Part shown: piece by piece, positions 57,724 through 64,000 of the stretch
How positions within the stretch are numbered: position 1 is the stretch's first letter
Layout: every line of letters begins with the position of its first letter
Assembly: GCA_964035795.1 (NCBI GenBank)
Contig: OZ038327.1
Location: 5,075,174-5,139,173 of the forward strand
Source of the DNA: Pterobdella sp. o SKG-2022
Lineage: Eukaryota > Annelida > Clitellata > Hirudinida > Piscicolidae
Length of the DNA: 64,000 bases
Direction of reading: 5' to 3'
Made by a program: the position numbers and the translations under genes
The notes under the pieces: generated by a model
The model's input: only the letters and a program-made list of their open reading frames with translations
What the model was told of the DNA's origin: nothing
The model's database searches: none

Positions 57724-60291
57724 AATAAAAACCCAAATAATAACACAAATATACTCCACGATAAAATAACGAACCCAAAAAAATTAGAAAAAATATACAT
57801 AAACAAATTTAAAGAAGAATTAACATATAATTTGAACAAAATAGACCAAAATAATTCAGTAGAAGAGATGTGGAAATGCTTCAAAGAAAGTTTTTTGAAC
57901 GCCTCAAAACAATTACCAAAAAAAAATAAAATGCCTAAAAGACCATGGGTAAATGAAGAGGTTAAAAAACTTTCAACAGAAAAATCTGAACTCCACTTCA
58001 AAATAAAAGCCCTCAAACAAAACGGTCGTGCAATCCCACAAAATCTGATTAGCAGCTACAAAGAAATAAAAACTGCATCCAGGAAAGCTTGTAGAAAAGC
58101 TATCGATACGTGGTGGGAAGAAAAGACTGAAGAAGCTGAGAAAACAACCGAACTCACCAACAAACAGGGCCGGGGAGGTTCAATTCTCAAACTACTGAAA
58201 AAAGAAAAACACACAAAAATAAAACCTTCGACAAATTTGAAATCTTTAGATGGCAGACAAACACTCTTTTCATCAGAAGATAAAATCATAAGATGGAAAG
58301 AACACTTTGCATCAGCAGCCAGTTCCGATTCCACAGTAGACACTACGGCATACAGCGAGCTTCTACCTTCTATAATCACACTTGATGATGAAGAGGTAGC
58401 AGATCTATCTAAGCCCCCTTGCATAATGGAGCTAACAAATGCTTTGAAGCAATGTAAATTAGAAACAGCTCCGGGTTTAGATGGAATCAGCTCAAATATG
58501 CTCAAAATTGGCGCCAATGAAAGGGTATATTGGCTAAAAGTGATCTCAGACCAAATATGGGAAATGGAAACAATCCCAAGTGATTGGAAAAATCAAATAA
58601 TAGTTCCAATTCACAAACATGGAGCAAGATCACTTTGTGAAAATTACTGAGGAATCGCCCTACTGTGTGTGGCTAGCAAAGTGTTTGGCAGAGCCATTCT
58701 AAACAAAATGCAAAACGTCATAGAAAAACAACTGGGTGAAAACCAATGTGGTTTTAGGCCGAATAGAGGTTGCTGCGACCAAATATATGCAGCGAAGATC
58801 CTGATGCAGAGGGCAAAGGAATTTCAAAAGCCCATTCATCTCTGCTTCATTGATCTCCAAAAGGCCTACGACACAGTCAACCGAGACGCTCTCTGGGAAA
58901 TTCTGTCGAAATCCTTCAGCTTGCCAGAAAAAATAATTCGCATCCTTAAAGCTCTCCATAGCTGTACAACAGGAGCGATCCGGGCTGATGGACAGTTGTC
59001 CGATGAGTTTCCCATCAGCGTTGGGGTGAAACAAGGAGATGTGCTGGCTCCTATGCTTTTTAATACATACCTCGACGCTGTGATAAGAGTGGCACTCAAG
59101 AACCACCCAGACAAAGGCATTCGCATTGAATATAGCCACAATGCCCCGTTGATGCATAACAGTCGCTATAAGCTAGAAGAGGCTATAACAGTACAATCAA
59201 TAGCTTATGCCGATGATATAATGATCACGAGCGACAACATCAAAGACCTGGAATGCCTTGTCACTTCAATAGATGACGTTTGCATCAAATTTGGACTGAG
59301 AATAAACTTCAGCAAAACAAAATACATGACCATTCTACCAAAAAACTCAATTCCAAGCCTCAACACAACGCTGGCAATACGTAACGATATAAACATCGAA
59401 CAAGTGACACAGTTTAAATACCTGGGCAGTATCTTAAACAGTGACAACACAGTCGATGCAGAAGTTGAATCACGTATAAATAAAGCATCCCAAGTCTTTC
59501 GCAGCCTTAGTCGGTTGGTATGGTATCAACGAAAAATAAAAGTTTCCACCAAACTGAAACTTTTCAAAGCCATTATAATACCAACGCTATTATACGGCAG
59601 CGAAACTTGGAATGTTCTTCAATGCCACATACAGCGTCTCCAAGTATTCACAAACAGGTGTCTGAGAATCATCACGGGGACTTCTCTTTGGGACAAACTG
59701 AGAAACACCCAACTACGATGTAATTCAAAAATAGAGCGAGTTGACGTGATGATTCAACGAAGAAGACTCCAGTGGCTTGGGCACTTGGAAAGAATGGAAA
59801 ATTCAAGGCTCCAGAAGAAATTAATGGTGAGCAAAATTGCTGAAGGTTCACGGTCTCAAGGTGGTCAAAAGAAGAGATGGCATGACCTAATATATACAGA
59901 CCTAAAAAAGCTAAACATTGTTGACACCTGGAAAACAGAAGCTCGCAACAGAAACGATTGGCGCAAAAATATCAAATCGCTATCGCAAAAAATAAATGAA
60001 GAAGCTGAAAGAAACGAGCAATCAAAAAAAGATTTGAAAAAAAATATTTTTGATGTTCACTCCAAAAGCTCTCCATTCCAATGCCAGCATCCAGGTTGCA
60101 ACAAAATAGCGGTCAACAAGGCAGGTCTGACAAACCACATTCGCCAAGTCCACAAAGCACCATCATTACAACATTGCCCGAATTGCAATAACGTTTTCAA
60201 AAAACAAGGACTTCATAACCACGTGAAGAAATGTTCCAGAAATCAATCTTCAGTGCACCTACTGTCAAGTGGATAACGCACTTCCAAGTTC

Positions 60292-60294
<3 letters not shown>
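57724..60294 (+). mobile_element. RTE-like LINE copy 1: reverse transcriptase plus two zinc fingers
   Basis: The frame runs from the gap to 60276, broken only once by TGA at 58648-58650. It has the pre-RT linker (RPWVNEEVKKLS), RT motifs ENQCGFRPNRGC, LCFIDLQKAYDTVNRDALWE, GVKQGDVLAPMLFNTYLD and the catalytic YADD (IAYADDIMI). Next is a thumb region with CLRIITGTSLWDKLRN and RRLQWLGHLERM, then SQGGQKKRWHDLI, typical of RTE-like endonuclease-reverse transcriptases. The C terminus adds two fingers: C-x4-C-x12-H-x4-H (KAGLTNHIRQVH) and C-x2-C-x11-H-x3-C (KQGLHNHVKKC). The stop follows HLLSSG. An 18-base 3' UTR leads to a TG tail. The endonuclease end is in the gap. It lies antisense in the FKBP15-like gene. 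Confidence 0.88.

Positions 60295-60330
<36 letters not shown>
60295..60330. repeat. TG microsatellite between the two LINE copies
   Basis: 18 GT units. It is the 3' tail of copy 1 and the 5' boundary of copy 2. Confidence 0.97.
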
Positions 60331-60332
<2 letters not shown>

Positions 60333-63300
60333 CGTTCCAATTTTAGTTCAATATTAAACTGCTAAATGTCATTGAAGATATGAAGAAAAATAAGGTTCAA
60401 GCAATGGCATTATCGGAAGTACAATGGACTGGTTATGGAATCCTGGAAGTCGAGGGGGCCACTGTACTATACTCAGGTGTTGATAAAAAAACAACAGGGA
60501 ACCAAAGAGGTACCGCAGTGGTTCTTATTGGTGAGATAAGAAATGCCTAAAAGGAGAAGTCTTTTTACCCCAGTGAATGAAAGACTCATGAAACTCAGAT
60601 TAAAAGTGGGATCTCTTTGGTTGAGCTTAATTGCAGTCTATGCTCCCATGGAAGTTGATGATCCTATAAAAGCTGAAGAGTTTTATGAACAGCTCCAGTC
60701 TTTAATAAATGATGTAAATCAAAAAGACGTTGCTAATGCTAGGTGACTTCAATGCAAGAGTTGGTCCATCACCATACCCATCAAGCTTACATGGAAGTCA
60801 CAACCCAGATACTCGCAACAACAATGGTGAGAGGCTCGTGGACTTTTGTAATCACAATGGTTTGGTTATTTCAAACACCATATTTCCACACAAAAAAATT
60901 CACCAGTGGAGACACCCGAACTAAAAAGAAGGAGGATATGTTTTGGATTATATCCTGATTAACCAAAAATTCAGACTATGTATGATGGACACGGGAGTCT
61001 ACAGGCATACTCTACACTCATCTGATCATAACTCATCAGTGACCAAAATAATCATGAAACCAAGAATGTTTTTCTAAAGAAAACCAAATAAGCCAAATCA
61101 ATATGATTTCCAGAAATCAAACAATTCATCATTCAAAAAAAATTATTAAAGCTTTCCTACGATACAAATGGCACTTTTGAGGAGATGTGGAACAGTTTCA
61201 AATCAGCAATAAAATCTGCGGCCAAAGAATAAATCAAAAAAAAAAAAAATTTTGTTGAAATAAAATGGATTGCTGATGAGATGAAATATGCTTCTAAAGC
61301 AAAAAGCGATTTACATTTCAAAATTCTCTCTCTGCAACAACAAGGTCAAACTGTTCCAGAAAATCTCAAAAACCATTATCTTGCAATAAAAAAAGAAATC
61401 AAAATCTTGTGCAATAAAGCTTTAAATTGTTGGTGGGACGAGAGAGCAAAAGAAGCAGAACAAGAATATGAAAAAAACCTTAAACATGGTCGAGGAGGCT
61501 CTCTTAGCAAATCATTGAAACAATTAGGAAGAGCTCATAAAAAAATATGCAATATTTGTTGAGCAAAGGTGGGGGTACAAAAATTACGTCTCGTACAGAG
61601 AAATTAAGAAGATGGTGCGAGCACTTCGAAAACACAAAAAATATAAAATCAACACTAGATGAACCTTCTTTTAAAGATCTGGATTTGTACAACCTTCATT
61701 TGAATGATGATCTTTCAGTTCCACTATCAGTTTCTGAAATCGAAATTGCCACCAAACAATCGAAAAGAGGTAGTGCCACGGGTATTGATGAAATCTCTAC
61801 CAAACTCCTCCTTCATGGTTTTGAGGCAACTGTAAACTGGATGAAGAAACTATTTGATCAAATCTGGAAAGAAGAAATTGTCCCGTCTGACTGGAAGAAG
61901 CAAATAAAAGTGCCTATTCCAAAAAAAAACAAGTTTGATTGCGACAACTACCGAGGTATTGCCGTTCTTTGTGTAGCAAGCAAGATTTTAGCAGAGCAAT
62001 TTTGAACCGATTAAAACCAATACTTGACGAATATCTGAGTGAAGATCAATGTGGTTTCAAGGCTAACAGAAGTTGCTGTAATCGAATATTCAATGCAAGG
62101 ATCATCATGCAACGAGCCAGAGAGTTCAATGTTTCAACATATTTCTGCTTCATCGATTTATACAAAGCATACGACTCTGTGAACCGAAATGCGTTATGAA
62201 AAGTATTGCAAAAATCGTACAAACTTCCTGTCAAATGATCAGAATTATACAATCTCTTCACGATGGTACGAATGGTGTGGTTAGATTCGAGGGTCAGGTG
62301 TCGAGCGAATTTCCAATAGAGTCTGGTGTGAAACAAGGAGATGTCATGGCTCCTTTACTGTTCAATCTTTTTTTGAATACAGTAACAAAAATCGTCTTAT
62401 CAAAAGCTCCTCAAATTGGTGTTCATATGCGATATAACACGTCAGCTCCATTGATGAAAAATAACAATTTCAAGCTCGAAAACAATATCATCATACAAAA
62501 CCTTATGTACGCAGATGATATAGTCCTCATTAGTCACAACATTGAAGAGTTGAGGTACCTAGTTGATTTGGTAGCAGATGAATTCAAAAAATTTGGTTTG
62601 AAAATAAACATGGCAAAAACCAAATTCATGAAAGTTTCAGCCTCATCAGCCTTATGTGATCCAGTTATTTTGAGAAATATCGAACAAGTCAAAGAGTTTC
62701 AATATCTGGGTTGCATGCTTTCAGACGATGGGAAAATAAACTCAGAAATAGAATTACGTCCCAAGCCTTCAGGTGTCTCTACAGACTGGTATGGTACCAA
62801 CCAAAAATAAAAAACAACATCAAAATAAGGTTGTTCAAAGGTATGGTGCTTCCAGTTCTGCTATATGGCTGTGAATCCTGGGCGCCTCTGAGCCACCACA
62901 TTCAGAGGTTACAGAAGTTCTTAACACGATGTTTGCGAATAGTTTACAATATTTCTCTTTGGCAAAAATTGAGAAATACAGAAATAAGAAAAATAGCAAA
63001 CATCGAAAGAGTTGAAACAATGATTCAACTAAGAAGATTGAGGTGGCTGGGACACGTCGAAAGAATGCCAGAAACCCGTCTACCCAAAATATTACTGGTG
63101 AGCAAAATAGCTGATGGTAAACGGTCGCAGGGAGGTCAAAAGCAAAGATGGCATGATGTCATAAATTCTGATCTCAAAAGCCTCAACTTAATTTCAAATT
63201 GGCGAACTAAAGCCAATGATAGGAAAAAATGGCGAAAAAAGCTAGATAGTTTGCTGAAAAATTTAAACCAGACAAAAGAACAAATAGAAAAAGACAAAAA

Positions 63301-63570
63301 AGACTGTAAAAAAACAATGATAATTCAGGAAACACTAGCCTTACCTGTAATTATAATTGCAACAAAGTCTGTCTCAGCAAAGCTGGTTTAGCCAATCACA
63401 TCCGCCAGTCTCACTCAGAGAAATCAAAAGTGACAACCAAATGCTGTTTTTGTCACAGAGACTTCAAACGACAAGACATCTTTAATCACCAAAAAAATGT
63501 GAAAAAGAACGGAAGAACCTTACTTTTCTTTCTGCAACTACCTGATGGTGGACGAACGCAGATCAAGCAA

Positions 63571-63572
<2 letters not shown>
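60331..63572 (+). mobile_element. RTE-like LINE copy 2: endonuclease, RT and zinc fingers, with frameshifts
   Basis: Same family and orientation as copy 1, but it keeps the endonuclease: ALSEVQWTGYG, LWLSLIAVYAPME, LGDFNARVG and SSDHNSS. The RT follows in several frames: DNYRGIAVLCVASKI, EDQCGFKANRSC, FCFIDLYKAYDSVNRNA, GVKQGDVMAPLLFNLFLN and YADDIVLIS. Then come LRRLRWLGHVERM and SQGGQKQRWHDVI. The fingers are partly eroded (KAGLANHIRQSH; KCCFCHRDFKRQDIFNH). Frameshifts or stops occur near 60549, 60745, 60922, 61230, 61560, 62003, 62199 and 62770, so it is inactive. It is 5' truncated: the first residues of the endonuclease are absent. It ends CTACCTGATGGTGGACGAAC and a TG tail. Confidence 0.87.

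Positions 63573-63625
<53 letters not shown>
63573..63625. repeat. TG microsatellite, tail of LINE copy 2
   Basis: GT repeats followed by degenerate GGTGCGTGCGTGTG. Confidence 0.95.
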
Positions 63626-63629
<4 letters not shown>

Positions 63630-63769
63630 CGTGCGTGTGTGTTTGTTTGTTATGTATGCATGTATATGTATTTGCACATAATACCCTACATAAGCTAATT
63701 GAAAACAAAATACATACAAGAAGTAGCGAGGGGGGAAAGAGATGAAATGGTGTGGTTGACGGGACTCAC

Positions 63770-64000
63770 TGAACGAGGTATACCCATGGTACCTTCATCG
63801 ACGGATGGCTGTACGAGAGATGTTTTGGGCGGATTCTTTGAGCTGCTTAGTTTCTTGTACGTATCATGTTTTACCTCGGTAAATTTTCTGTAGATATTCG
63901 GGTCTTTTCTGTCGTTGTAGGAATCATTTTTATCGCGGAATATCGAAGACATTTCGCCGTGCTCAACGACGATCCTGTCTCCCCATGCTTCAACCAGTTT
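63770..64000 (-). CDS. Probable exon of a minus-strand gene, possibly FKBP15-like, partial
   Basis: Open and compositionally complex to the window edge on the minus strand: KLVEAWGDRIVVEHGEMSSI, FRDKNDSYNDRKDPNIYRKF, TEVKHDTYKKLSSSKNPPKT. A strong donor GTGAGT lies after GIPRS (exon end 63770). An alternative donor GTACC (exon end 63793) leaves phase 1, which is what exon 57222-57343 requires. I recognise no domain. Position and phase make an upstream exon of the FKBP15-like gene possible, not proven. Confidence 0.45.

Noticed and set aside
58699..59157. Minus-strand frames of about 150 residues inside LINE copy 1
   Set aside because: Antisense shadows of the reverse transcriptase.

Overview
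This window is nuclear DNA from an AT-rich invertebrate animal. The evidence is spliced GT-AG genes for metazoan cytoskeletal proteins, a Pol III U6 snRNA gene, tRNA-derived SINEs, several non-LTR retrotransposons and very long ATT, TG/CA, GATA and CCAT microsatellites. I cannot name the species. Two 200-base runs of N (27030-27229 and 57524-57723) are assembly gaps. Proteins carry long Asn and Gln runs, reminiscent of Dictyostelium, but the gene content and intron layout are animal.

Layout. 1-5400 is repeat-rich and holds a fold-back element, a roughly 1.4-kb 17-bp minisatellite and a U6 snRNA gene on the minus strand. 5433-12631 (+) is an MTSS1-like (missing-in-metastasis) I-BAR gene in ten recognisable exons; its first coding exon was not found. 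16926-24892 (-) is a two-exon gene for a roughly 2,080-residue Asn-rich protein that I do not recognise; it converges on the MTSS1-like gene. 24893-40385 has no confident spliced gene. It contains an intronless CREB/CREM-type bZIP ORF broken by an in-frame stop (28157-28597, -), a 5'-truncated CR1/L2/Jockey-type LINE (33911-35098, +) lying between oppositely oriented AAT and ATT tracts, and perfect or near-perfect palindromes. 40386-52388 (+) is an anillin gene in 14 exons whose phases all agree: formin-binding-like N terminus, Asn-rich middle, anillin homology domain and PH domain. 55160-57343 (-) is the 3' part of an FKBP15-like gene in seven phase-consistent exons; it converges on anillin. 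57344-63625 (+) is a head-to-tail pair of RTE-like LINEs separated and bounded by TG repeats. An open region at 63770-64000 (-) may be a further upstream exon of the FKBP15-like gene.

Common theme. Three of the four spliced genes have a recognisable role in actin, membrane or cytokinetic organisation or in endosomal trafficking (MTSS1, anillin, FKBP15). The window does not show them to be co-regulated; this looks like ordinary metazoan gene neighbourhood. The most unusual material is mobile. A LINE family with two C-terminal zinc fingers sits inside TG/CA microsatellites at two independent places, and one copy starts with a 20-base stretch identical to the antisense of the U6 snRNA gene in the same window. 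Exon boundaries were read by eye from splice consensus, reading phase and similarity to remembered family motifs; none has transcript support here.
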